DNA from: an uncultured Bacilli bacterium
Lineage (GTDB): Bacteria; Bacillota_I; Bacilli_A; RF39; UBA660
Length of the DNA: 64,000 bases
Direction of reading: 5' to 3'
NCBI GenBank assembly: GCA_947589735.1
Contig: CANQCR010000005.1
Span: 31,001-95,000, forward strand
The notes beneath the pieces are model-generated. The model made no database searches. It saw only the letters and a program-made list of their open reading frames with translations, and was not told where the DNA came from. A program made the position numbers and the translations under genes. Below, piece after piece: positions 27,401 through 34,975 of the stretch (position 1 is the first letter of the stretch; each line of letters starts with the position of its first letter).

Positions 27401-30400
27401 TAGGTGCTGATGATGGTGACCTTGAAACTAATGGAACATATAAAGATGTCCCACTACTTACGGATGATGAGTTTAATGTCTTTAAAGCTACTCATCAAAA
27501 AATAACTGATGCTCAAACATTAAGTCCTGATAAATGGTACTATGTTATACTTGATTATTACTTGCCAGGTAGAAAGGACCTTGTTCATGTTGCTGTATCA
27601 AGATTAGGTAAAGAATTTGGTTCCGGAATAGCTGGTGGAAGTATTGAGGCAGGAAACTACTTAGCTTGGTATGATGAAGTAAATGACACATGGGTTCAAT
27701 ATGACCAAGGAAAAGAAAAGCCTAGTGGTGATAATTGGGTAATTGCAACACGTCCTGGTGGTTTACGTGTTGGTGATATGGCTCAAAGTTTAAGACCAAA
27801 AACAACTAACCGAACAAGTACAGCTTATAATTATTATCTACCAACCATTAGTGCGACGACGGGAACGACGTCTAATGATAGTAATATTATCATTAATTCT
27901 TATCTAGGAAATAATGGTCGCCTTGAGGTTAACGATTCTTTGTTATTTATGACTAAAGAAGTAGAAACTAATGAGGTTGGTAAGCAAAAAATTGATAATA
28001 ATAAAGAGTTTAATTTTAGTGTTAAGTTAGATGACCATGAAGGCGATTTTGAAGCTTTAAAAATGTACAAAAATCCTTATAGTAATGAGTGGCAACTTCG
28101 TTTAAAAACTATAGATATTTTGACTGACAATGGAGGATTTTTACAAAACGCTAATAATGATTTAACTGTTTATCGTAAAAATAATGGCCGAAGTTATTAT
28201 GTTTATATTGGAACTAATAAAGCCAAAAGTGTCAGCGATGAAAATGTCTTTAGGCTATATCAAGCACCAGATAGTGAAGATTATGTTGAATTAACATTAT
28301 CAGGTATGACCACTTATGTTGAAAATCCTGACGAGATAAGTAGCAGTTTAAAGACTGATTTAAATAAATATAAAAAATATGACGATGAACATACCCTTGG
28401 ATCATTGGATTTCTGGGTAAAGAAAGCTTATTTAATCCCTGTTATTGAGGTTGAAAATGGTACATGGGATGGAACAACTTCTGGATATGACTCATTAGAT
28501 GAGTTTGTTATCGCTCATCTAAATCCATATTCATATGGCGCTAGTGAATTATCATCACCTTATGCAACCCAAACAGCCTTTTTAACCCAAAAAGTATATT
28601 TTGGGTATAGTGACGATAAAAAGCCAGGAGATAAGCCTGAAGGTTGGACCGATGATGATTGGAAAAATCAAGAAGTTAATGTTGCTCATATTACATTAAA
28701 GAATAATGAAGGCTTAATGTTCTCCGGATTAAATAGCGACTCGACATATGAAATCGAAGAACTTCTTACCGAGTCTGAACATCGCGAAGGATATTTCTTT
28801 GACCGCATCCATTTAGCGGAAAAAGATACGGCTACAATCGAGGGTACGAAGGTAATCGGTCAAGTTAACGATAATTACTTCGATGAAGTTGACTACATTA
28901 ATACTTTCTATGCCCCAGTTGATTTAACGATTCAAAAAAATGTTGTTGGAGCTTTAGCTGATCAAGAAAAGGAATGGACATTTGATATTTCTTTAACTCC
29001 TAATACCAATGTTACATTAGAAGATAGTTATGAAACTTTAAAGCATAAAGCAAATGGTGAAGATGAGACTGGTAGTATCTCTTTGATGAAGCAACCTAGT
29101 GGTAATTATACAGGTAGTGTTACTTTGAAGCATGGTGAAAAAATAACACTTAAAGGTATACCGCAAAATACGCAATATGAAGTTACGGAAACTTTAGCTA
29201 ATCGTGATGATTATGTAACAACGGCTGTTAATGCTAAAGGAACATTAGTAGATAATGAGACTAGTGTTACGTTTGAAAATGCTAAATATTCTAAACATGA
29301 TATTGTTTTATCAAAAGAAGTACTAGGTGCTTTAGGTGATCAAGAAAAAGAGTGGGCATTTAATATCAACTTTACGCCACAAGAGAATATTCCATTTGCT
29401 AAAAGTTATGCTTATCTTGGAAGCAAAGATGGAATGATGGAACTTACCGATAATCACGATGGAAGTTATACAGGAACTATTAGTCTAAAACATAATGAAA
29501 GTGTGACAATTAAAAATATTCCTGAAGGTACAAGTTATGAAATCGTGGAAAAAGATGCTAGCCAAGATGGTTATATAACTTTAAAAAATAATGAAACAGG
29601 ATTATTAAAAGATGAACCAAGTGTTAATGTTAAATTTACAAATATAAAATATTCCCGTCATCAATTAAAATTAGAAAAAATTGTAACTGGCGGTGCTGGC
29701 GATAAAGAAAAAGAATGGACCTTTAAAGTTACCTTTACGCCTGCGGAAGATGTTATATTTGATACGACTTATCATTATGTAGGCGGTCATGCTGCTAATG
29801 GTGTGACTGATCATGCTGATGGAGATTTACATTTAACGAAACAAGGAGATAGTTATACAGGAACTATTAAATTAAAACATGGTGAAAGTGTAACAATTGA
29901 AAACATTCCAGAAAGGACAAAATATAAAGTTGAAGAGGTAGAGGCTAACCAAGAAAAATATTATACGATGGCAACGCTTAATACCGAAGGAGAATTAACT
30001 AAAGATCTTGAAACGGTACGCTTTACTAATACGAAATTAAGTAAGCACGATATAACTATTTCTAAAAAAGTAACCGGTGCTTGGGCTGATGAAGAAAAAG
30101 AATGGACCTTTAAAATTATCTTAAAGCCTTTAGAGTATGTCATTTTAGATAAAGAATATCAATTTGATGGAACTAAGAGTGGAAAGATATCATTCACTAG
30201 TAATACAGATGGAACTTACACCGGAGAAGTATTACTAAAACATAATGATACGGTAACAATTAAAGGTTTACCAGAAGAAACAAAGTATAAAGTTGAAGAA
30301 GAAGAAGCTAATACTGATGGATATACAACTCGGGTAACAGGCGATGTTGAAGGTACTTTGACGTATGGAAAAGATAATCCTAGTATTTCCTTTAACAATA

Positions 30401-32058
30401 TCAAATTATCGGAACATAGTTTAACAATTTCTAAAGAAGTCCTTGGTAGTGATGGCGATCAAGACAAGGTTTGGAATTTTATAGTTAAGTTTACTCCTCA
30501 AGAGGGTGTTACACTATCGGATAGCTATCCAATTACGAGTGGTAATTTTGTATCTGAAATAGTGCCATCAAATGATGCATATATAAAGTTACAACATAAT
30601 AGTGATGGTACAAGTAGTGCCCATGTAACACTAAAACATGGTCAATCTTTGACAATTAATAATTTGCCACAAGGAACGCAGTATGAAGTGGTAGAAGAAG
30701 AAGCTAATACTGATGGATATGTTACTTGGACAACAGGCCAAGAAAAAGGCACACTTATTGATACTGATACATTTATGGTTAAGTACAATAATAAAAAGCC
30801 ATCAAAACATTCTTTAACAATATCTAAAGAAGTAGCCGGTGGAGCCGGAGATAAGAATAAAGAATGGACTTTTGAAATAACTTTAACACCGGATGATCAT
30901 ATAACATTATTAGATGAATATTTATATGATGGATCTAAAACAGGTCTAATTGCATTTGCAAAACAAAGTGACGGTAGTAGTGTTGGAACAATTACTTTAA
31001 AACATAATCAAACAGTTACTATTAATGGTTTGCCAGAAAAGACGACTTACCGTGTTAGAGAAAAAGAAGCTAATCAAGACGAATATATAACTCATGTAAC
31101 TGATGAAGATGGCATATTAAATGATGATGTAAAAGTATCATATAAGAATACAAAATTATCAAAACACAATATTATCATTAGTAAAGAAGTATTTGGTAAT
31201 TTAGGCAATAAAGAAAAAGAGTGGACGTTTAAAATAAAGCTTGTAGCGCCAAGTATCAAAAAATTAGATAAAAAATATGCCTATGTTTTGACAAAGAAAG
31301 TTGTTCAAGATGATATTGAAACTGAAGAAGTTGAAGAGGTTGAAGAACTTGAAGAAGGAACAATCGATGTCGTAGAAAAAGATGGTTATAATGAGGCTAC
31401 TATAAAATTAAAACATAATGAAAAAATAGAAATAAAGGATTTGCCAGAAGGTACGGAATATGAAGTAACCGAAGAAGAAGCTAATCAAGACGACTATGTA
31501 ACTATTACTACGGAAAACACTAAAGGAATCTTAAATGGTGATACTCCATTAGTTAAGTTTAGTAATAAAAATTATTCAAAGCATAGTATCAGTATTGAGA
31601 AAAAACTAGAAGGAACTAATGTTGAATCCGAAAGAGAATGGACCTTTAAAATTACTTTAAAACCAGATAAAGATGCCCCATTTAAAGAAGCATATGCATA
31701 TACCGGTCTTGATGAAGATGGCATAATTAATTTTACGCCAACAGATGATGAAGAAGCATATGAAGGAACAATTACCTTAAAAGGTGGCGATAAAATTGTT
31801 ATAGAAGATATACCTTATGATACTTTATATGAGGTAATTGAAGAAGAAGCTAATCAAGATAAATATCAAACAACTTATACCGACAACGAAGGAATAGTTA
31901 ATGATGATATTGTCGTAACTATAACAAATAAAAGAAATATTGAAATCCCATTAACTGGAGATCAAATAAAGAAGTTTATAATTATTTTTGAGATGGCTTT
32001 AATCACTCTTTTAAGTGGTATACTTCTATGTAGAAAATTTCTAAAGAGTAAGTGCTAG
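24442..32058 (+). CDS. Giant wall-anchored VWA adhesin with eight Cna-B-like repeats
   Basis: A 2538-residue surface protein. A signal peptide/membrane segment (ISLKILVLTICISLAVISF) leads into a von Willebrand A domain with an intact MIDAS start, VIVIDNSGSMYS (DxSxS at 132-136). A long beta-rich stalk follows, then eight repeats of about 120-140 residues from ~1494, each opening like SKEVLG...DKEKEWTF, with a central LKHG/N..VTIK..P..T.YEV and ending F.N. These look like DUF7601/Cna-B domains; the Lys in xSKxV, the Glu in YEVxE and the final Asn fit intramolecular isopeptide chemistry. The C-terminus has IPLTGD, a membrane helix and a basic tail, i.e. a sortase signal of the [LI]PxTG type. 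It probably mediates adhesion. No sortase gene is in the window. Monocistronic. Confidence 0.88.
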   Translation: MNNIKKISLKILVLTICISLAVISFGNKSLLTMMGFINNKSYSSSNFNRISDPSTMDSYQNLLLSDADGSRYAGRIWSDKSVFTNDLTLDMATDGYDGKVKLNTDFLNVFSALGSSQAWIGLPPTKTVIVIDNSGSMYSNNKTDWSKTRMDKTVSAVNESIDKLMRAGAFNEVSVVLFGNSGKNGVKDGDYHTATTIVPMGHYEVSDDEEQPYHYLDAGWAEAGVTDYTQFSEPIKDPSHANTAGGFVFVDKRYVNDTFKVDENIRLTDNGIKRYDTYRNGTTNINAGTYAAFKALLQEETKVKVAGITFNYIPSVVVLSDGAATDMLEGSWSNPTLQAMGFTNDRGNKKASYIKAFEDPQGTWTWDWNMYIDLIEKDGVPTLEQIGYGDGTLTDGHIKDSNPGAVGEQKLKEFANEVRSSQAAIILTTILNGSYMRAQVEKKFGGNCKFYTVSVDMNNPEEVKLPDPEEWFSGTANYTINTSSVLMNPNDYFNTDWLKEKGYIKQDADVNNLKDDDIVYEPYTVGYEIISAIIDAINAYDEFKNDSNSYDDRGKINKYVIYDEAKGLWDDMKDERATVNGVEYDATVPIGHNHSNAYFVSERKDVSFDNLDPGDTANNPYGLSNADLEYDYVTKSYYASSKEEAADKIAETFDAIVEDIVSSAFEPISGINDIGIEDSMTFMDPLGQYMDVKNKAITVSGETYDMGLLLFGKIHGITKTAVYDYNFNIKHRGPSHDSEDLSLPFEMGWYNKDGEFLGTSGSWDNGDTYYVDSETVRKYVPNLLEEGSMTDQQKNTIYTLYRFIEDSRNDEVHNPCYNDKKVKYKLSDIRIWVEDTENFEDENNDAAIDLGFDRAIYVNIPVSALPIEVANITIGTDGFVSSYTTNLGNKTITTPFRLFYGVGLQDSIFTDDGLNVDMAKISPEYLQKNKIGDVVYFYSNYYSNTLYKDYVTDTSAERTRGDAVLSFSPNETNRFYMYQNPLPLYSLGADDGDLETNGTYKDVPLLTDDEFNVFKATHQKITDAQTLSPDKWYYVILDYYLPGRKDLVHVAVSRLGKEFGSGIAGGSIEAGNYLAWYDEVNDTWVQYDQGKEKPSGDNWVIATRPGGLRVGDMAQSLRPKTTNRTSTAYNYYLPTISATTGTTSNDSNIIINSYLGNNGRLEVNDSLLFMTKEVETNEVGKQKIDNNKEFNFSVKLDDHEGDFEALKMYKNPYSNEWQLRLKTIDILTDNGGFLQNANNDLTVYRKNNGRSYYVYIGTNKAKSVSDENVFRLYQAPDSEDYVELTLSGMTTYVENPDEISSSLKTDLNKYKKYDDEHTLGSLDFWVKKAYLIPVIEVENGTWDGTTSGYDSLDEFVIAHLNPYSYGASELSSPYATQTAFLTQKVYFGYSDDKKPGDKPEGWTDDDWKNQEVNVAHITLKNNEGLMFSGLNSDSTYEIEELLTESEHREGYFFDRIHLAEKDTATIEGTKVIGQVNDNYFDEVDYINTFYAPVDLTIQKNVVGALADQEKEWTFDISLTPNTNVTLEDSYETLKHKANGEDETGSISLMKQPSGNYTGSVTLKHGEKITLKGIPQNTQYEVTETLANRDDYVTTAVNAKGTLVDNETSVTFENAKYSKHDIVLSKEVLGALGDQEKEWAFNINFTPQENIPFAKSYAYLGSKDGMMELTDNHDGSYTGTISLKHNESVTIKNIPEGTSYEIVEKDASQDGYITLKNNETGLLKDEPSVNVKFTNIKYSRHQLKLEKIVTGGAGDKEKEWTFKVTFTPAEDVIFDTTYHYVGGHAANGVTDHADGDLHLTKQGDSYTGTIKLKHGESVTIENIPERTKYKVEEVEANQEKYYTMATLNTEGELTKDLETVRFTNTKLSKHDITISKKVTGAWADEEKEWTFKIILKPLEYVILDKEYQFDGTKSGKISFTSNTDGTYTGEVLLKHNDTVTIKGLPEETKYKVEEEEANTDGYTTRVTGDVEGTLTYGKDNPSISFNNIKLSEHSLTISKEVLGSDGDQDKVWNFIVKFTPQEGVTLSDSYPITSGNFVSEIVPSNDAYIKLQHNSDGTSSAHVTLKHGQSLTINNLPQGTQYEVVEEEANTDGYVTWTTGQEKGTLIDTDTFMVKYNNKKPSKHSLTISKEVAGGAGDKNKEWTFEITLTPDDHITLLDEYLYDGSKTGLIAFAKQSDGSSVGTITLKHNQTVTINGLPEKTTYRVREKEANQDEYITHVTDEDGILNDDVKVSYKNTKLSKHNIIISKEVFGNLGNKEKEWTFKIKLVAPSIKKLDKKYAYVLTKKVVQDDIETEEVEEVEELEEGTIDVVEKDGYNEATIKLKHNEKIEIKDLPEGTEYEVTEEEANQDDYVTITTENTKGILNGDTPLVKFSNKNYSKHSISIEKKLEGTNVESEREWTFKITLKPDKDAPFKEAYAYTGLDEDGIINFTPTDDEEAYEGTITLKGGDKIVIEDIPYDTLYEVIEEEANQDKYQTTYTDNEGIVNDDIVVTITNKRNIEIPLTGDQIKKFIIIFEMALITLLSGILLCRKFLKSKC
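28921..31938 (+). repeat. Eight diverged Cna-B/DUF7601-type repeat units
   Basis: Units begin near 28921, 29299, 29662, 30048, 30418, 30811, 31168 and 31585. Recurrent anchors are GDKEKEWTF, LKHNESVTI, TKYxVEEExAN and the closing F.N.KxSKH. DNA copies are diverged, so the array is old compared with the perfect repeat in noc. Confidence 0.85.
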
Positions 32059-32101
32059 ATATTAATCAAATGATTAAAATCACACTTACTTTTATCAAAT
32101 G

Positions 32102-32130
32102 AAAAGAAAACAGTTGATGTTTTCTTTTTT
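32102..32130 (+). terminator. Terminator of the adhesin gene
   Basis: AAAAGAAAACA (32102-32112), loop GTTGA, TGTTTTCTTTT (32118-32128), then T. Confidence 0.85.
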
Positions 32131-32143
32131 ATGTTGGTTATGT

Positions 32144-32172
32144 TTGTGGAATGATAAATTTTATAGTATAAT
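32144..32172 (+). promoter_or_regulatory. Promoter of the DHH-rplI-dnaB operon
   Basis: TTGTGG (32144-32149), 17-bp spacer, TATAAT (32167-32172), then GGAGGG before the ATG. Confidence 0.65.
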
Positions 32173-32194
32173 ATTAAGTGATTAAGGAGGGCCT

Positions 32195-33184
32195 ATGGAA
32201 AGTTTATTTGGACGTTTAACGGAGTTAGTTAAAGACTATAACAAAATTATTATTGCTAGTCATAAGAATCCTGATCTTGATGCTTTAGGATCAAGTTTAG
32301 GATTAAGTTCTATTTTTAATGCAATGGGTAAAAAGACATATATTTTTATTGATCCAGATAGTGATGAAAATAACAATACCGTTAAGCAAGCTTTATCATT
32401 AGTTCCTAACTTTAATTATGTAAGTGAGAAGAACTATAGTAAGTTAGTTAGTGATAAAACGTTATTAGTTGTCTTAGATGTACATCAACAAGAGCGGATT
32501 GTTTGTCCTAAATTGGTTGATGAAATATCTGATAAGGTTGTTTTAGATCATCATATTAAGATGGGTAATTATATTCGGGAAACAGAGATTTTTTATATTG
32601 ATTCATCTTTATCAAGTGTTGTTGAATTAATTGCCTTTTATAGTAAAAATATGAGTATTCCCATTAGTCCAGTAGTAGCGTCTATTATGCTTGCTGGTAT
32701 GGAAATTGATACAAATGGTTTTAATGTTAAAATAACGGAGAAAACTTTTGAAGCCGCCGCTTATCTCATCTCTTTAGGAGCAGACCCCATTGTTAAACAA
32801 AACCTTTTGAAAGAGAGTAAAGATGAGTTTTTAAGAAAAGCTGATTATATTAAGAGTAGTTATATCTATGATAAAGATATGGCTATCTGTCTTCTTTATG
32901 CGACATCCACAACCCCAGAAGAGTTAGCTGAAATAAGTGAAGAATTACTTAATTTTGATGGCGTTAAAGCTAGTTTCACTATTGGCCAATTAGGTAAAAA
33001 ATTAGTTGGCATTAGTGCGCGTAGTATTGGTGATGTTGATGTCTGTGAAGTAATGAAACGTTTAGGCGGTGGAGGTCACACCAATACGGCCGCTGTTCAA
33101 GTCGAAAACACGACAATCAAAGCATTAGAGAAAGCTTTAAAGAAAGTGCTAGGTGAAATAAAAGATGAAGATAATCTTGCTTGA
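32195..33184 (+). CDS. DHH/DHHA1 phosphodiesterase, GdpP catalytic half only
   Basis: A 329-residue soluble protein with DHH motif I SHKNPDLDALGSSLG, motif II VVLDVHQ, motif III VLDHH, the DTNGF strand and the DHHA1 GGGGHTNTAA loop. The order and C-terminus (LVGISARSIGDVDVCEVMKRLGGGGH) match the catalytic half of GdpP, which hydrolyses c-di-AMP, and the gdpP-rplI-dnaB neighbourhood is conserved. GdpP normally has about 650 residues with two membrane helices, PAS and degenerate GGDEF domains; none is present here, and the promoter and SD lie directly upstream, so this is not a 3' fragment. It could act on c-di-AMP, pApA or nanoRNA like short DHH enzymes. It overlaps rplI by 20 bases. Confidence 0.85.
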   Translation: MESLFGRLTELVKDYNKIIIASHKNPDLDALGSSLGLSSIFNAMGKKTYIFIDPDSDENNNTVKQALSLVPNFNYVSEKNYSKLVSDKTLLVVLDVHQQERIVCPKLVDEISDKVVLDHHIKMGNYIRETEIFYIDSSLSSVVELIAFYSKNMSIPISPVVASIMLAGMEIDTNGFNVKITEKTFEAAAYLISLGADPIVKQNLLKESKDEFLRKADYIKSSYIYDKDMAICLLYATSTTPEELAEISEELLNFDGVKASFTIGQLGKKLVGISARSIGDVDVCEVMKRLGGGGHTNTAAVQVENTTIKALEKALKKVLGEIKDEDNLA

Positions 33185-33602
33185 TGATGTTAAAAAACAA
33201 GGTAAAAAGGACGATATTATCGATGTAGCTGATGGCTATGCTAATTATTTAATTAAGGCCGGTCAAGCTGTTCCAGCAACTGGAGCGGGTGTTAACCGCC
33301 TAAACCGGGAAAATGAAGAAAAAAAGCAGGCAATGGATGCTTTAATTAAAAAGTGTGAACAAATTAAAGCTAAATTGGAAAAAGAAGAACTAAAGTTTAA
33401 AGTTAAAACCGGTGAGATGGACCGTGTTTTTGGTAGCGTTAGTGCAAAACAAATTGCTAGCGAACTAGTAAGTAAAGGTTATGAAATAGATAAAAAACAA
33501 GTTCATATTAACACCCCCTTGTCAACCTTAGGCTATCATAATGTTGATATTGAACTACATAAAAAAGTTATAGCTAAAATAAGAGTTGAATTAGTGAAGT
33601 AG
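33165..33602 (+). CDS. rplI: 50S ribosomal protein L9
   Basis: A 145-residue L9. The N-terminal rRNA-binding domain reads MKIILLDDVKKQGKKDDIIDVADGYANYLI, followed by the connecting helix and C-terminal domain (GEMDRVFGSVSAKQIA). Length is typical. It starts within the DHH gene (SD AGGTGA) and is followed by dnaB, the usual Bacillota order. Confidence 0.97.
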   Translation: MKIILLDDVKKQGKKDDIIDVADGYANYLIKAGQAVPATGAGVNRLNRENEEKKQAMDALIKKCEQIKAKLEKEELKFKVKTGEMDRVFGSVSAKQIASELVSKGYEIDKKQVHINTPLSTLGYHNVDIELHKKVIAKIRVELVK

Positions 33603-33612
33603 GAGGTGTTTT

Positions 33613-34968
33613 ATGCCTGAGAAAACAATACCCCATAATACCGAAGCTGAACAATCAGTAATAGGATCAATGTTTTTAACTAAAAAAGCTTTACAAAAAG
33701 CTGTTGAAGGTTTAACTAGTGATGATTTTTATATTGATGCTCACAGTAAAATTTTTACGTGTATAAAGTATTTAAATGATAAAAAAGTTCCCATTGATTT
33801 AACAACGGTTAGTGAAGAGTTGAATCACCGCCATTTACTAGAACAGGTTGGCAATATCGAATACTTAGTTCAAATTATTAATGATGTTCCAACGACCGCT
33901 AATATTGATGAATATATTAAGATTGTTTCAGAAAAAGCGATTTTAAGACGTTTAATTGATGAAGCTACTAGTATTGTTCAAGATAGTTATAATGTTGGTA
34001 GGGATATTACGGACTTTTTATATGAGGCTAGTAAAAAGATTAGTGATGTGTCTGATGGAATTAAAACAACCGAGTTTAAGCCTATTAAAGAAGTATTGGA
34101 AAAAACCCAAGCTGATATTGAGTTTTTAGCTGCTAATAAAAAAGATGTTACCGGTATTCCAACAGGCTTTTATGATTTAGACCGCCTAACAACCGGATGG
34201 CATCCACATCAATTTATCATTATTGCTGCTCGTCCCGGTATGGGAAAGACAGCTATTGCTCTAAATATGGCAACGCATATGGCGATTAATGCTAAAAAAT
34301 CTGTAGCTGTTTTCAACATGGAGATGGGTGCAGAACAACTAGCGACGCGTATGTTATCATCAGTAGGACAAATTACAGGTGATAAATTAAAGACGGGTAA
34401 TCTTGAACACGATGATTGGAAAAAGCTTAATGAAGCTATTAGTAAATTAGCTAAGACAAATCTTTTTATTGATGATAGTGCCGGTCAAACCGTGTCAGAG
34501 ATTATGTCTAAATGTCGGCGTTTAAAAAGTTCAGAAGCTGGTCTTGATATTGTTATTATCGATTATTTAACATTGATTCAAAGTGCTACTAAAGGTGGAT
34601 CTAATGGTCAAAATAGGCAACAAGAAGTTGCTGAGATATCAAGAGCGTTAAAGACAATGGCAATGGACTTAGATATTCCGGTTATTGCTCTATCCCAATT
34701 ATCTCGTAGTATTGAACAACGTAATGGTGATAAAAAGCCAATGTTAAGTGATTTAAGAGAATCTGGTGCTATTGAACAAGATGCTGACTTTGTTGCTTTC
34801 CTTCATTGTACAGAACAAGAAAAGGAAAAACCTGAAAGTTTAATGCAACTAGTTGTTCGTAAACATCGTAATGGTCCATTAAAAGATATTAACTTATTAT
34901 TTCAAAAATCTATTAGTACGCTTGTTAGTGTAGCTGATAGTGATATTAAAGATACCGAAGAAAAATAG
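33613..34968 (+). CDS. dnaB: Replicative DNA helicase DnaB (Bacillus DnaC)
   Basis: A 451-residue hexameric 5'-3' helicase of the replication fork. The N-terminal helical domain (PHNTEAEQSVIGSMFL) is followed by the RecA-like domain with Walker A AARPGMGKTAIALN, FNMEMGAEQLATRML, Walker B IVIIDYLTLI and SQLSRSIEQRNGDKKPMLSDLRESGAIEQDAD. Full length, no intein. SD AGGAGG is 10 bases after rplI. Confidence 0.97.
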   Translation: MPEKTIPHNTEAEQSVIGSMFLTKKALQKAVEGLTSDDFYIDAHSKIFTCIKYLNDKKVPIDLTTVSEELNHRHLLEQVGNIEYLVQIINDVPTTANIDEYIKIVSEKAILRRLIDEATSIVQDSYNVGRDITDFLYEASKKISDVSDGIKTTEFKPIKEVLEKTQADIEFLAANKKDVTGIPTGFYDLDRLTTGWHPHQFIIIAARPGMGKTAIALNMATHMAINAKKSVAVFNMEMGAEQLATRMLSSVGQITGDKLKTGNLEHDDWKKLNEAISKLAKTNLFIDDSAGQTVSEIMSKCRRLKSSEAGLDIVIIDYLTLIQSATKGGSNGQNRQQEVAEISRALKTMAMDLDIPVIALSQLSRSIEQRNGDKKPMLSDLRESGAIEQDADFVAFLHCTEQEKEKPESLMQLVVRKHRNGPLKDINLLFQKSISTLVSVADSDIKDTEEK

Positions 34969-34975
34969 GTGATTT

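Noticed and set aside
30048-31938. Adhesin repeats as a CRISPR-like or mobile repeat array
   Set aside because: They are protein-level repeats in one continuous reading frame, with diverged DNA and no spacers or inverted ends.
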